A DNA stretch of 64,000 nucleotides from Caldithrix sp964598255 (GCA_964598255.1 CAZRBA010000073.1:62001-126000), one strand, 5' to 3'; shown: positions 34,800 through 44,485, counted from the stretch's first letter. The notes: generated from the letters alone by a model not told the origin. Numbers and translations: made by a program.

Positions 34800-37181
34800 C
34801 TATTTTCGGATTACAGCAAATTTACCGGTTATTGATTTTCCGTTTTCATTGTAAGCTAAATAAAGATAGATACCCGATGCAACTTTCTTTCCCAAAGAGT
34901 CGCGGCCGTCCCAATAGGCGCGTCCGCCGTCAACGGCAATGGTTCCGTCGCTAAGCAACGTTTTTGAGGTAAGTTCGCGAACCAGATGTCCGTTAATAGT
35001 AAAAATTTTTACCGACGAATTCCGCATCAAATTTTTAATTACGAATTTACCCTCAGCCTGATCCAAAACATACGGGTTCGGCCCCACCGCAACTTCATTG
35101 AAATTTTCGCGGATTTCGGCAAAAGCCCCACGATAAATACTTAACCCTTCCTCAGTAGCAAAATAGGCCTCACCGGTCTTATCGTCAACAAAAATGCCAT
35201 GCACATCATTACTAACCAAGTAGCTGTTGCGCGTATTAAACCCCTTCCAGGCATGCGTATCCCAGGGACTCCGATCGGCGGGCAAAATACTTACACCGCC
35301 ACTGGTGGCAAACCATTTGTTATTGTATTTATCGACAACAATTTTACGAATATCGTTTTCCAACGGTCCCGCCAACCCCTGTTCGTCTCCCACATGTTTG
35401 TACACATTAATGCCGTCGAATGAATTCAATCCGCTGGTCGTACCGATCCAAAGCACCCCGTCTTGATCTACGGCCAACGACTGTACAAAATTGCTGAATA
35501 AATTATCCTTTATTTGCACATGATATAGTTGGTCATCCGCTTTATTGGCCAACGAACTTCCGTAATCTAAAATATACAATCCATCACGGTAGGTACCGAT
35601 GTAAATACGATTATTAAACGTATCGAACGCCAGGCAGAGCACTCCGCCTTCGGCCGCGCGAATGCCGTCTCTGCTACCAAAATAAATCCAGCGATCCGGA
35701 TCAAGAACCGGAAAGCCTGAATTGTCGTAAGGGGCAACGGCAATCAAATGATCGTTACTAGCATAATAATTTGTAAACCATAAATTACCGCGCGGGCCTT
35801 CGACAACCGAGGTAATTACGGTATATTTTTCATTGATTACCGCACCGCTAAAAAAACCGTGCAGTACCTTTGCAGGATCGATAGGACGCACTAAAATATT
35901 TCCATCACAGGCAATGTTTAGATTTCCGGCAAAATCATGATTATTAAAGAAAAGCGTATCGGCGGATGCCGAAAAAGCGATAACACCACCGCCCCAGGTA
36001 CCGAACCACATATTATTAAAACGATCCTGATAAATGGCATCCACATCGTTTGCCGGGCCCCAATACGTGTTTCCGCTAAAATAATATTGTGTCCACTGTC
36101 GGCCGTCATATTTAATCATTCCCGTCAATTGCGAAACTTTGGGACGACTACCGCTAAGCCACAAATTATTCTGCCGATCCTTAAACACGGTTCGTAATGT
36201 GTTGGTCGGGGGGCCGGGTATTTTGTGGGGTATTTTGTCTCGGGACGAGGCAATTCCGTTGTGCTGCAGTCCCACCCAAATCGTTCCGCCGGAATCTGCG
36301 GCCAGCGATCGAATATCGGTCTTAAAAACCGACCCCGCGGTAATTCCCCGCCCGGATTCGTAGGTGTACAACGAAATACCAGCGGCCACGTAAAGTTTGC
36401 CATTCAGGGGAAGCAAATAATCCACGAATAAATATTTTCCCGTATTCAGCAACTTCCAATCCGTGCGTAACGTAAAGCTATTTTGCCGGTCTACCGAAAC
36501 CAAACCGGCCATCGTGCCAACCCATAAATATGTTTGATCGCAAGCCAAAGCCGTGATAGTATTATCAGGTAAATAACGAGTAGCATTAAAAACTTTCCAG
36601 CGTCGCGGATCGTTAATCGGGAACCGACCGAAATCCGCAGGAGCAGATAGCAGCCCCTTATCGGTTCCCAGCCAAATACGACCGTTAAAAACGGCGCATT
36701 GCAAAATTTTTTCTGGCCGAAGGGGAAAATTCTGAAAAAAATCTTTAAAAACAAAATGTCCCTGATCACGTTTGTAAACCCCAGCACCGTCGCGCGTTGC
36801 CACCCAAAGAGTATCGCCTGTTACGAACAAATCATAAACAGGCATACCTTCCATATCGTATTTGTAGTCCCAGGTGCCATCTTGAGGATTGTAAATTTGG
36901 ATTAATCCATCTTGGCCGCCAATAATAATTTGCCCTAAATCGTCATGGGTAACCGTATTCAAACTAAGCGAACGCAGTCCCTGTAAATTGGTTATTTTTT
37001 CAAATGATGAATCTTGCGGATCAAAACGAAACATTCCGCCGTTCGAAACGGCCCAAACGGCCCCATCTGCCACCGTAATTTGGTTAACGTCGTTCATATC
37101 GGTAATGCTCTGCCAGTCGTTTAATCCCTGAGCATAGGTTACAATCATTGTTAATAACAAAATAAAAAATGCTCTGGCCAT
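34800..37181 (-). CDS. Secreted two-component-regulator-type beta-propeller protein with sorting tail
   Basis: This 793-residue protein starts with a signal peptide (MARAFFILLLTMIVTYAQG) and consists of many Reg_prop/YVTN-like blades, with repeats such as LWVATRDGAGVY, IWLGTDKGLLS, LWVGTMAGLVS, IYIGTYRDGLYI and LWIGTTSGLNSFDG. The last 90 residues (VGPNPYVLDQAEGKFVIKN, then ASGIYLYLAYNENGKSITGKF split by eye) form a FlgD-like/type IX-style tail. No kinase or DNA-binding part follows, unlike hybrid two-component sensors with the same propellers. It is probably an extracellular or surface protein of unknown role. Confidence 0.87.
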   Translation of the reverse strand: MARAFFILLLTMIVTYAQGLNDWQSITDMNDVNQITVADGAVWAVSNGGMFRFDPQDSSFEKITNLQGLRSLSLNTVTHDDLGQIIIGGQDGLIQIYNPQDGTWDYKYDMEGMPVYDLFVTGDTLWVATRDGAGVYKRDQGHFVFKDFFQNFPLRPEKILQCAVFNGRIWLGTDKGLLSAPADFGRFPINDPRRWKVFNATRYLPDNTITALACDQTYLWVGTMAGLVSVDRQNSFTLRTDWKLLNTGKYLFVDYLLPLNGKLYVAAGISLYTYESGRGITAGSVFKTDIRSLAADSGGTIWVGLQHNGIASSRDKIPHKIPGPPTNTLRTVFKDRQNNLWLSGSRPKVSQLTGMIKYDGRQWTQYYFSGNTYWGPANDVDAIYQDRFNNMWFGTWGGGVIAFSASADTLFFNNHDFAGNLNIACDGNILVRPIDPAKVLHGFFSGAVINEKYTVITSVVEGPRGNLWFTNYYASNDHLIAVAPYDNSGFPVLDPDRWIYFGSRDGIRAAEGGVLCLAFDTFNNRIYIGTYRDGLYILDYGSSLANKADDQLYHVQIKDNLFSNFVQSLAVDQDGVLWIGTTSGLNSFDGINVYKHVGDEQGLAGPLENDIRKIVVDKYNNKWFATSGGVSILPADRSPWDTHAWKGFNTRNSYLVSNDVHGIFVDDKTGEAYFATEEGLSIYRGAFAEIRENFNEVAVGPNPYVLDQAEGKFVIKNLMRNSSVKIFTINGHLVRELTSKTLLSDGTIAVDGGRAYWDGRDSLGKKVASGIYLYLAYNENGKSITGKFAVIRK

Positions 37182-37422
37182 ACATAATCCTTAAGTTTTT
37201 TGCAAATTTCTTTTAATTCGAAAGAAATCAAAATCGATTTTTAAATGCGACAGAAACACTATATTTTTGTCCGCAATGCTTGGCCTTGTGCCGGTCTTTT
37301 AACAAACGGATCGCTCTATTCACCACCCCTTTCTACCGAATTAACGGTTAAGCGGCAAAATCACAAGCGGAGATCCGTTTCCGTACGCCATTAACAAACA
37401 TGCCGTTTAGGCCAATTGCTTG

Positions 37423-37890
37423 TTATCCCTTCATTTGCGCAAACAAATCGGCCATTTCGATGGCGGCCAAAGCGGCATCCCATCCTTTGTTGCCGGATTT
37501 CGTTCCGGCGCGCTCGATTGCTTGTTCGATGGTATCGCTGGTAATAATTCCGAAAATAATGGGTACTCCGGTTTCCAAAGCGCTTTGGGCTACTCCTTTG
37601 GAAACCTCCGCTGCCACGTAATCAAAATGGGGTGTTGCGCCGCGAATAACAGCGCCAAGACACATCACCGCATCGTAGGTTTTACTTTGTGCCAACTTTT
37701 TGGCGACTAACGGAATTTCAAACGCACCCGGCACCCAAACCACGGTAATGTCATCTGGCGAACAATGATGACGTAAAAGACAATCTTCTGCTCCGGACAG
37801 TAATTTTTGACTGATAAATTCGTTAAATCGGCTGACAATCAGGGCAAACTTACGTCCCTTGGCCGAAAGTTTTCCTTCGATAACGTTCAT
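37423..37890 (-). CDS. ribH: 6,7-dimethyl-8-ribityllumazine synthase
   Basis: I start at ATG 37890 (155 residues) behind AAGGAA; a longer in-frame start adds nine residues. The family motifs are FALIVSRFNEFISQKLLSGA, WVPGAFEIPLVAKKL, CLGAVIRGATPHFDYVA and GVPIIFGIITSDTIEQAIERAG. The catalytic His is in TPHFDYV. It condenses 5-amino-6-ribitylaminouracil with dihydroxybutanone phosphate in the penultimate step of riboflavin synthesis. It is the last gene of the rib operon, 100 bases after ribBA. Confidence 0.96.
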   Translation of the reverse strand: MNVIEGKLSAKGRKFALIVSRFNEFISQKLLSGAEDCLLRHHCSPDDITVVWVPGAFEIPLVAKKLAQSKTYDAVMCLGAVIRGATPHFDYVAAEVSKGVAQSALETGVPIIFGIITSDTIEQAIERAGTKSGNKGWDAALAAIEMADLFAQMKG

Positions 37891-37990
37891 AATAATTTCC
37901 TTACGTTTTATTTGCAAGCATTTCCCCTACGCAAAAAGGCAACCAAGCAGCCATCAAGCGCGTGGCTTGCAATTGTTTTTGCCAGTATAC

Positions 37991-39217
37991 TCATTTATTG
38001 TTTAAAAATAAATGACCTAATTTATCTCTTTTGGTTTTTAGGTAAAACTCATTGATTTCATTGGGACAAATTTCGATGGGCACCCGTTCGACCACTTCCA
38101 GCTCATAACCTTTTAGGCCGATAATTTTTTTGGGATTATTGGTCATTAAACGAATTTTGCTTAGCCCCAAATCTTTTAGAATTTGAGCACCGATCCCGTA
38201 ATCGCGCAAATCGGCTTTAAAGCCCAATGCTTCATTGGCCTCTACGGTATCTTTGCCTTGCTCCTGCAGGGCATAGGCCAGCAGTTTGTTAACCAAGCCG
38301 ATTCCGCGGCCTTCCTGACGCATGTACAAAAGCACTCCGCGGCCTTCCTGCTCAATCATTTCCATGGCTGTGTGCAACTGATCGCCGCAATCGCAGCGTT
38401 TGGAACCGAATACATCGCCGGTTAAACATTCGGAATGCACACGTACCAATACTGGACGGCCATCGGCTACGGTTCCCTTTACCAAAGCCACATGATGTTC
38501 GTTCGGATTGAGTGTGTTTTCGTACAAATACAATTTAAATGTACCGTATTTGGTGGGCATATCCACCACAACGCGACGGCGTACAAACTTTTCTTTCTGT
38601 CGCCGATAGCGAATCAAATCGGCAATGGTAATAATTTTTAATCCGTGCTTTTCGGTAAATGCTTTCAGAGTTTCGCCGCGGGCCATACTGCCGTCTTCGG
38701 CCATTATTTCACACAAAATGCCAGAGGGTCGCAAACCGGCCAAACGCGCTAAATCCACGGCCGCTTCCGTATGCCCGGCACGCCGCAACACGCCGCCTTT
38801 TTTTGCAATCAGCGGGAAAATATGCCCAGGCCGCGCCAAGTCTTCCGGCTTGGTAGCGGGATCGATAATGGTGCGAATGGTGTGCGCACGATCGTAGGCC
38901 GAAATGCCGGTAGTGGTACCATGAAGGGCATCCACGCTAACCGTAAAGGGCGTTTCGTGCAAAGATGAATTTTCTTCTACCATAAAATCAAGATTCAAAG
39001 CGCGGGCCCGTTCTTCGGTTATGGAAATGCATAACATGCCTCTTGCTTCGCGCGTAATAAAATTAACGTCTTGCGGCCGCACCATTTCGGAAGCCATGAT
39101 CAAATCGCCTTCGTTTTCTCGATCGCGGTCATCAACCACCACCACCATTTTACCATTGCGAATATCTTCAATCGCCTCATCTATGGTATTAAATCGAATA
39201 ACTTCTCTATTACACAT
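37991..39217 (-). CDS. ribBA: Bifunctional DHBP synthase / GTP cyclohydrolase II
   Basis: This 408-residue protein joins RibB (1-205; MVVVVDDRDRENEGDLIMA, GHTEAAVDLARLAG) and RibA (about 210-408; VRVHSECLTGDVFGSKRCDCG with zinc Cys residues, then MRQEGRGIGLVNKL and LMTNNPKKIIGLKGYEL). It supplies both precursors of the riboflavin pathway: 3,4-dihydroxybutanone 4-phosphate and the pyrimidine from GTP. It lies 3 bases after ribE. Confidence 0.97.
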   Translation of the reverse strand: MCNREVIRFNTIDEAIEDIRNGKMVVVVDDRDRENEGDLIMASEMVRPQDVNFITREARGMLCISITEERARALNLDFMVEENSSLHETPFTVSVDALHGTTTGISAYDRAHTIRTIIDPATKPEDLARPGHIFPLIAKKGGVLRRAGHTEAAVDLARLAGLRPSGILCEIMAEDGSMARGETLKAFTEKHGLKIITIADLIRYRRQKEKFVRRRVVVDMPTKYGTFKLYLYENTLNPNEHHVALVKGTVADGRPVLVRVHSECLTGDVFGSKRCDCGDQLHTAMEMIEQEGRGVLLYMRQEGRGIGLVNKLLAYALQEQGKDTVEANEALGFKADLRDYGIGAQILKDLGLSKIRLMTNNPKKIIGLKGYELEVVERVPIEICPNEINEFYLKTKRDKLGHLFLNNK

Positions 39218-39220
39218 CAG

Positions 39221-39868
39221 TTAAAACCCCATCCTTCGTAACCATTCCGGTGTAATTACGCCAGCGGTTGTTTGGTCTTCTTTAAATCCTAACAATCGTT
39301 CCACATACTTGGCTATCAAATCGACCTCGATATTAACGGCGTTTCCTATTTGCCGATGCCGTAAATTTGTATGGTTAAATGTATGCGGAATGATCGAAAG
39401 TCCGATTGTTCGCTCGGTTAAATCGGCAACGGTCAAACTGATGCCGTCGATAGCAACAGAACCCTCCAAAATTAAATAACGCAAAAGAGGCGCAGGAACT
39501 TCCACCCGCACAACATAATTTTCACCCAGCGCGCGTATTTGCCGGATGTAACCAATGCCATTGACATGCCCCTGCACCAAATGCCCGCCTAAACGATCGT
39601 TTAAACGCAAAGCCCGCTCTAAATTCACCTTAAGCCCGGTGCGCCATTGGCCAACGGTAGTTTTGCGCAGGGTTTCGCCTACAGCTTCTACCCAAAATCC
39701 ATGAGCTTCGGTTTGCACTACGGTTAGGCACACTCCGTTAACGGCCACGGAATCGTCTACCTTGCAGTCGCTTGTTACTTTACGGGCTTCGATAAACAAA
39801 CGTCGCCCGTCGCGCATGGAGCGAATTTGACCGATAATGCCAATTTCTTCTATTAATCCGGTAAACAT
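39221..39868 (-). CDS. ribE: Riboflavin synthase, alpha chain
   Basis: This 215-residue protein begins MFTGLIEEIGIIGQI, the invariant start of the family, and contains two lumazine-binding repeats, marked by VAVNGVCLTVV and VAIDGISLTVA, with GGHLVQGHVNG in between. It performs the final dismutation of two lumazines to riboflavin. It lies 9 bases downstream of ribD and 3 bases upstream of ribBA. Confidence 0.97.
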   Translation of the reverse strand: MFTGLIEEIGIIGQIRSMRDGRRLFIEARKVTSDCKVDDSVAVNGVCLTVVQTEAHGFWVEAVGETLRKTTVGQWRTGLKVNLERALRLNDRLGGHLVQGHVNGIGYIRQIRALGENYVVRVEVPAPLLRYLILEGSVAIDGISLTVADLTERTIGLSIIPHTFNHTNLRHRQIGNAVNIEVDLIAKYVERLLGFKEDQTTAGVITPEWLRRMGF

Positions 39869-39877
39869 GAACTAAAT

Positions 39878-40996
39878 TTAGTAATTTTCCGCATCTTTGT
39901 CACTTTTCTTTTTGCCGTAAATAAGCGCAACATCATCGTTTAGTCGCCGCACCCGTTTTAAAGCCAGATCACCGATCAAGTTAGTTTTTAAGGCAGGAAG
40001 GCCTTTGGTTAAAATATGTGGCGTCTGCAAAATAATCCATTCGTCCCACAGGCTTGTTTCCCAAAACAGAGAAAAAATTTTTTGTCCGCCTTCCACCAAT
40101 AACGATCCCACTTTAAATTCTTGCCATAGCATTGCCAGCAAGCCTTCCAAATCCATGTTTTTTCCGTGGTTTTCCGGCAAAAAAACCACCCGAATTCCGG
40201 CCTGCCGCAAACGTTGTACTTTTTCCGCCAGAGCTATGGGCGAACCGACGACCATTGTTTTGGCTTTGAACATATCGTTAAAAACCCAAGCATTTAACGG
40301 CAAATTTAAGGTGGGCGACAAAATGATGCGCAAGGGATTGCTTCCCGAAACCTCACGTACGGTTAACTGTGGATTATCGGCGCGAATCGTTCCGCTGCCC
40401 ACTAAAACTGCGTCATGGAAACTGCGCAAACGGTGTACGTAACGCACGGCCTTAGGTCCGGTTAGCCAGAATTGTCGACCTTTTTGCTTGGCAATAAAGC
40501 CATCCAGCGATTGCGCCATTTTCACCGTAACATAGGGACGTTGTTTTTGCATATTTACAAAAAAATAACGGTTGAGCTCGGCCCCCTCTTCTTGCAAAAG
40601 ACCGGACTGTACTTCAATACCGGCCTTGCGTAATTGTTGCAAACCTTGACCGCTTACTTCCGGATTGGGGTCGATATTGCTCACCACAACACGTTTAATT
40701 TTTTTACTGATAATTAATGGCGTGCATGGCGGCGTTTTTTTGTTAGTATGGCAGCACGGTTCCAAATTGCAGTACAAGGTTGCGCCGCTCACATCCTGAC
40801 GGGCCTTCTTAAAGGCATCCACTTCGGCATGGGGGCCACCAAAATAATGGTGATAGCCCTCAGCAATAATGCGTCCCTCTTTTACAATTACGGCGCCAAC
40901 CATAGGATTAGGACGGACACGCGCCCGACCTTTGCGCGCCAATTGAAAGCAGCGGCGCATCATTTTACGATCAAAATCGGAAAATTTTTCAGGCAT
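39878..40996 (-). CDS. ribD: Bifunctional riboflavin deaminase-reductase
   Basis: This 372-residue protein has an N-terminal deaminase with zinc motifs HAEVDAF and NLEPCCHTNKKTPPCTPLI, then a reductase domain (about 155-365; VTVKMAQSLDGFIA, VGSGTIRADNPQLTVR, LLVEGGQKIFSLFWE). It carries out the second and third steps of the GTP branch. It overlaps the upstream Nudix gene by 8 bases, so the two are co-translated. Confidence 0.96.
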   Translation of the reverse strand: MPEKFSDFDRKMMRRCFQLARKGRARVRPNPMVGAVIVKEGRIIAEGYHHYFGGPHAEVDAFKKARQDVSGATLYCNLEPCCHTNKKTPPCTPLIISKKIKRVVVSNIDPNPEVSGQGLQQLRKAGIEVQSGLLQEEGAELNRYFFVNMQKQRPYVTVKMAQSLDGFIAKQKGRQFWLTGPKAVRYVHRLRSFHDAVLVGSGTIRADNPQLTVREVSGSNPLRIILSPTLNLPLNAWVFNDMFKAKTMVVGSPIALAEKVQRLRQAGIRVVFLPENHGKNMDLEGLLAMLWQEFKVGSLLVEGGQKIFSLFWETSLWDEWIILQTPHILTKGLPALKTNLIGDLALKRVRRLNDDVALIYGKKKSDKDAENY

Positions 40997-41672
40997 GTTC
41001 TCCCGCCTCCCGTGCTAAAAAACGTTTGCGCGGCAAATCGAAAACAATGGCCAACAAGTCGCTTAGTAAAAATCCGGTTACACCCCAAATAACCTCACGG
41101 CGATAGTAATAATAATGAAGCAACCAAGGAGTCTCTTGATCTGCGACTATTTTGGTTTTGTAGTGGGCGTTATCCAACAAATGCAGTAAAGGTACTTCGA
41201 TCAAATAATCTATTTCGGCCTTGTTAATGCGAAAAGGGTACGGGTAGTCAAACAATCCGACAAACGGGCTTACGCAATAATGCGTATTGGTTAAAAATCG
41301 ATCGCACCGCCCTAAAATCCGGACATCTTGTGCCTTTAGCCCGATCTCTTCTTCGGTTTCGCGCAGTGCGGTTTGCAGCATGTCGGCATCGGTCTTGTCC
41401 CATTGGCCGCCTGGCAACGAAATTTGCCCTTTGTGGTGCTCTACGGAATTGCTGCGTCTGGTAAACAACAGGTAGGGCTGATCGTTCCTAAAATAAAATG
41501 GGAACAAAACCGCAGCGGGAATTCCCCGAATATCGGAACGATAGGCATAGGTTTGCACCTTATGGTTTTGCAACCGTTGGCGAACATGTACGGCAAATGT
41601 CTCGGCATCCGAACACACGCCCCTAATTTCTTCTTCGCTCATTTGAGACATCCTTATTCGTTTAGGCATCAA
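40989..41672 (-). CDS. Nudix hydrolase, CoA-pyrophosphatase (NudL/YeaB) type
   Basis: This 227-residue protein has a Nudix box LPGGQWDKTDADMLQTALRETEEEIGL (given in parts: GGQWDKTD then ALRETEEEIG), preceded by LLFTRRSNSVEHHKGQISLPGG, the UPF0035 extension typical of CoA-type Nudix enzymes. The likely activity is hydrolysis of CoA or a related nucleotide diphosphate. It is the first gene of the riboflavin operon. A role in flavin nucleotide turnover (FAD or an intermediate) is an inference from this position. Confidence 0.88.
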   Translation of the reverse strand: MMPKRIRMSQMSEEEIRGVCSDAETFAVHVRQRLQNHKVQTYAYRSDIRGIPAAVLFPFYFRNDQPYLLFTRRSNSVEHHKGQISLPGGQWDKTDADMLQTALRETEEEIGLKAQDVRILGRCDRFLTNTHYCVSPFVGLFDYPYPFRINKAEIDYLIEVPLLHLLDNAHYKTKIVADQETPWLLHYYYYRREVIWGVTGFLLSDLLAIVFDLPRKRFLAREAGEHA

Positions 41673-41841
41673 TATTCAAAAATAACGCGTGTAAGTCAAG
41701 GTCGGTTCCGGCGGGTTAAAAAAGCAATGGAAACACGGTTAAAAATCAATAGTCACAAATTCGGCCGCAATAATGCCCGTAATTCCCTATCGGGTCGCTA
41801 TTACGGTGCAAACTAAAAAAATTCAAAAACCGTAAGGGCGC

Positions 41842-43197
41842 CTAACTTCCGGAGGCATATTCGTCGTCTTTTATTTGATATTCATCTAATTTATTGTATA
41901 ACGATTTACGGCTAATGCCCAGCAAGGCGGCCGCCTTCATTTTATTGCCCCCTACCATGCGCAACGTTTGCACAATGGAAACCCGTTCGATTTCGGGTAA
42001 CGGTGTACCCGCTTTAAGGCGAATTTCTTGACCGGTGGGGTGCAACACTAAAGCAGGTAAATCCTTGGGTGTAATTTTATCTTTGGCCTGAATAACAGCG
42101 TGGACGATCACATTGCGTAGTTCACGAATATTGCCCGGCCAGGCATAACGTTGCAAAATTTCCATCGCTTTCGGGTCGATCGCCTGCACATGGGTCGGAT
42201 ATTGTTTGTTGAATTCTTGCAAAAAATAGTTAGCCAACAAAGGAATATCCGATTTGCGGTCGCGCAAAGGCGGCAAATCGATACGGTACACATTTAAGCG
42301 ATAGTACAAATCCTGACGGAATTTCTTCCGCGCAATCAATTCCTGCAAATCCACATTGGTTGCAGCTACAATTCGCACATCCACATCGACGGATCGGGAA
42401 CTGCCCACACGTTCAACGCGATTTGTTTCCAGAACGCGGAGCAATGCAATTTGAGTGGCCTCGGGCATGGTGCTTACTTCATCCAAAAACAACGTACCTC
42501 CGTCGGCTTCTTCGAATTTACCTTTACGCTGTTCCGTGGCCCCGGTAAACGCACCCTTTTCGTGGCCGAACAATTCGGAAATAATCAAATCACGCGCGAT
42601 GGCACCGGTATTCACGGCAATAAAGGGTTTGTTTTTTCGTTGCGAAGCATTGTGAATGGCACGGGCTACCAGCTCTTTTCCGGTACCGCTTTCGCCGCTA
42701 ATGAGAACCGGCACATTGATATTGGCAATTTTACGAATGCTCTGCGCCACTTTTTTTATCGCCTTGGACTGGCCTACGATTTCGCCGAATAAAAGCGGAA
42801 TATCGGCCTTGCGCGGGTATTTCCAGCCTTGTGTTTTTAATGCCCTGCGCACCACTTCTTTCAATTTGACCGGATCGATGGGTTTGGGCATGTAGTCCAA
42901 TGCACCCAGGTGCAACGCCTGAACCGCATGCTCAATGGAACCATAACCGGTAACCATAATCACCTTAAGTAAAGGGTCGTAATCGTTGATAATCTTTAAC
43001 AGTTCCATGCCATCGATTTTTTGCATCTTGTAATCGGTAATTACCAAATCGTAAACATACTGCCGGATAAGCCGCATGGCTGTCTCGGCCCCCCCGGCCT
43101 GATCGACCCGATACCCTTCATCTTCGAGCAACAAGGCCATCCCCTCGCGATGCGCCTCGTCATCATCAATAACCAAAACGCGTGGTTGACTTTCCAT
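41842..43197 (-). CDS. NtrC-family sigma-54-dependent response regulator (second copy in window)
   Basis: This 451-residue protein has a receiver (Asp55 in LVITDYKMQKIDG), an AAA+ domain with Walker A GESGTGKE, the loop GAFTGA and Walker B GTLFLDEVSTM, and a C-terminal Fis-type helix-turn-helix (NKMKAAALLGISRKSLYNKLDEY split by eye). It is closest in style to AtoC/ZraR regulators. No kinase is adjacent, so it is an orphan regulator; the hybrid kinase at 61.4 kb lacks a phosphotransfer domain and is not an obvious partner. Confidence 0.95.
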   Translation of the reverse strand: MESQPRVLVIDDDEAHREGMALLLEDEGYRVDQAGGAETAMRLIRQYVYDLVITDYKMQKIDGMELLKIINDYDPLLKVIMVTGYGSIEHAVQALHLGALDYMPKPIDPVKLKEVVRRALKTQGWKYPRKADIPLLFGEIVGQSKAIKKVAQSIRKIANINVPVLISGESGTGKELVARAIHNASQRKNKPFIAVNTGAIARDLIISELFGHEKGAFTGATEQRKGKFEEADGGTLFLDEVSTMPEATQIALLRVLETNRVERVGSSRSVDVDVRIVAATNVDLQELIARKKFRQDLYYRLNVYRIDLPPLRDRKSDIPLLANYFLQEFNKQYPTHVQAIDPKAMEILQRYAWPGNIRELRNVIVHAVIQAKDKITPKDLPALVLHPTGQEIRLKAGTPLPEIERVSIVQTLRMVGGNKMKAAALLGISRKSLYNKLDEYQIKDDEYASGS

Positions 43198-43337
43198 TTT
43201 GTACTACCTTGCACCCATTTTTTTGTGTTACCCGTATCATCGGAATATTTTGCATTTAAAATAGAAGGAAATGTACGCACAGGCAATGATACAGATTACA
43301 AAACCCCAAAAATGCCTGCCAATCAGCCCGACGTTTT

Positions 43338-43994
43338 TTACCTTTCTTTTTGAATGACATAGTTGGTTACGCGAATCGGTTTTGGTTTTTCGGGGATTTG
43401 AAGCGTGGTTGTTTGCCAAACATATCCTTGGGATTGTAACCGGCTAAAGAACCCCCGTGCAACGGTACGATTAGGCTCGGCAATAATTAGCTTGCCTCCG
43501 GGTGTTAAAAACCGTTGCACCAAATTCACCAAAGGGATAAAAAATCGTTCCTCGTACAAAATATCCGAAGCCACAATACGGGTAAAGGAATTGTGCAAAT
43601 TCGGAGACCGCCAATCCAACAATTGTAATTTCGGCAGCGCCATCCGGTTGAGCGCAAAGTTTTCCCGCGTTAAATCCAAAGCCTTCTGCTCGTAATCGGT
43701 TAGCAAAAGATTTTTAGGAGCCAGCTTTTGCAAAACAAGCGATGTTAGCCCTAATCCTACCCCCAATTCCAGCACGGATTGGTCACGAATTAGCTCGGCA
43801 TGGCCAATTAAAAACCGACTTAGCCCCAAAGCAGAGGGCCACAACTCGGCCCAATAGGGCAAGCGTTCGTCACGGGCAAATTCTTCGTCCGATATGCAGT
43901 CGATCAATTCTTCCAAATTCCCGACCCGTTTCAATTTGAGTTGCCACGGGCCGATGTGCAGAATTTGCGTAAAATAGTCAATTTTCGTTTTCAC
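43338..43994 (-). CDS. Class I SAM-dependent methyltransferase (METTL21/Nnt1-like family)
   Basis: This 218-residue protein shows the pattern RDERLPYWAELWPSALGLSRFL followed by SAM motif I VLELGVGLGLTSLVL and motif II LLTDYEQKALDLTRENFALN. The tryptophan-rich PYWAELWPSA lead is characteristic of the lysine methyltransferase 16 family in eukaryotes and its bacterial relatives. The post-motif region VASDILYEERFFIPLV also fits. It probably methylates a protein or a small molecule; the substrate is not evident. Nothing in the neighbourhood defines its role. Confidence 0.85.
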   Translation of the reverse strand: MKTKIDYFTQILHIGPWQLKLKRVGNLEELIDCISDEEFARDERLPYWAELWPSALGLSRFLIGHAELIRDQSVLELGVGLGLTSLVLQKLAPKNLLLTDYEQKALDLTRENFALNRMALPKLQLLDWRSPNLHNSFTRIVASDILYEERFFIPLVNLVQRFLTPGGKLIIAEPNRTVARGFFSRLQSQGYVWQTTTLQIPEKPKPIRVTNYVIQKER

Positions 43995-44365
43995 TGATCG
44001 TTCCGATTGTTTTGGCTCATTTTTTTTGCTGCTTTCCTTTTACCTTACATTTTTTCCACTAAAGTTAAAGGACGGAATTTAACCAAAATCGGCCAATAAT
44101 GCCGCAATTTTTAATAGCGATTTTTTTTGATTCCGGCAAAAATTCGCTTAAGAAATCCGGAGGCATTCCGATAGGATTAAAATAACCCGTATCGTTTAAT
44201 TTTGAAACAGGCGGAGAACTCAATTCATCATGCCAATCTACCAATTTCCGCAAAAAATCGGCCCCGTTTCGGGTAAGTTTTGTCTTTATCGAATCCGACG
44301 TTTTGTTTTGATTTTCCAATCAAAAAAGCGGAAAAATTTTCCGCGAATCAAATTACATTTTTCAT
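43995..44365. other. AT-rich gap with two small palindromes
   Basis: No credible gene. Two adjacent inverted repeats stand out: TTTTGATT-TTCC-AATCAAAA (44306-44325) and GCGGAAAAATTTTCCGC (44328-44344). The first is followed by six A on the plus strand, which are T on the minus strand before the stem rather than after it. They may be protein sites or weak bidirectional terminators. Confidence 0.4.
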
Positions 44366-44394
44366 TTGTTTTTTGTATAAAATATTTTTATAAT
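44366..44394 (+). promoter_or_regulatory. Candidate sigma-70-type promoter of the ribonucleotide reductase genes
   Basis: TTGTTT (44366-44371) and a perfect TATAAT (44389-44394) are separated by 17 bases. Transcription would begin near 44401, leaving a leader of about 118 bases. Confidence 0.6.
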
Positions 44395-44402
44395 GCATTT
44401 GT

Positions 44403-44485
44403 CAGGGGGGACAATAGAAATATCATAATTGCATTATTTACACCTATTTAGATTTTCTACATTACCTAATCCCCTGTTTTTTATT
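44403..44485 (+). promoter_or_regulatory. Attenuator-like structure in the nrdJ leader
   Basis: CAGGGG (44403-44408), at the very start of the predicted transcript, can pair with CCCCTG (44471-44476), which is followed at once by TTTTTTATT. A second small pairing TTGTC / GACAA at 44399-44414 competes with it. This looks like a conditional terminator ahead of the coding region, which starts at 44519. No cobalamin riboswitch consensus is visible. Confidence 0.4.

Noticed and set aside
41673..41841. An FMN riboswitch ahead of the riboflavin operon
   Set aside because: None of the conserved RFN sequence blocks is recognisable in the 170 bases before the Nudix gene.
44065..44319. A small minus-strand reading frame of 84 codons
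   Set aside because: It starts with TTG, has no ribosome binding site and no recognised motif, and lies in an AT-rich gap.
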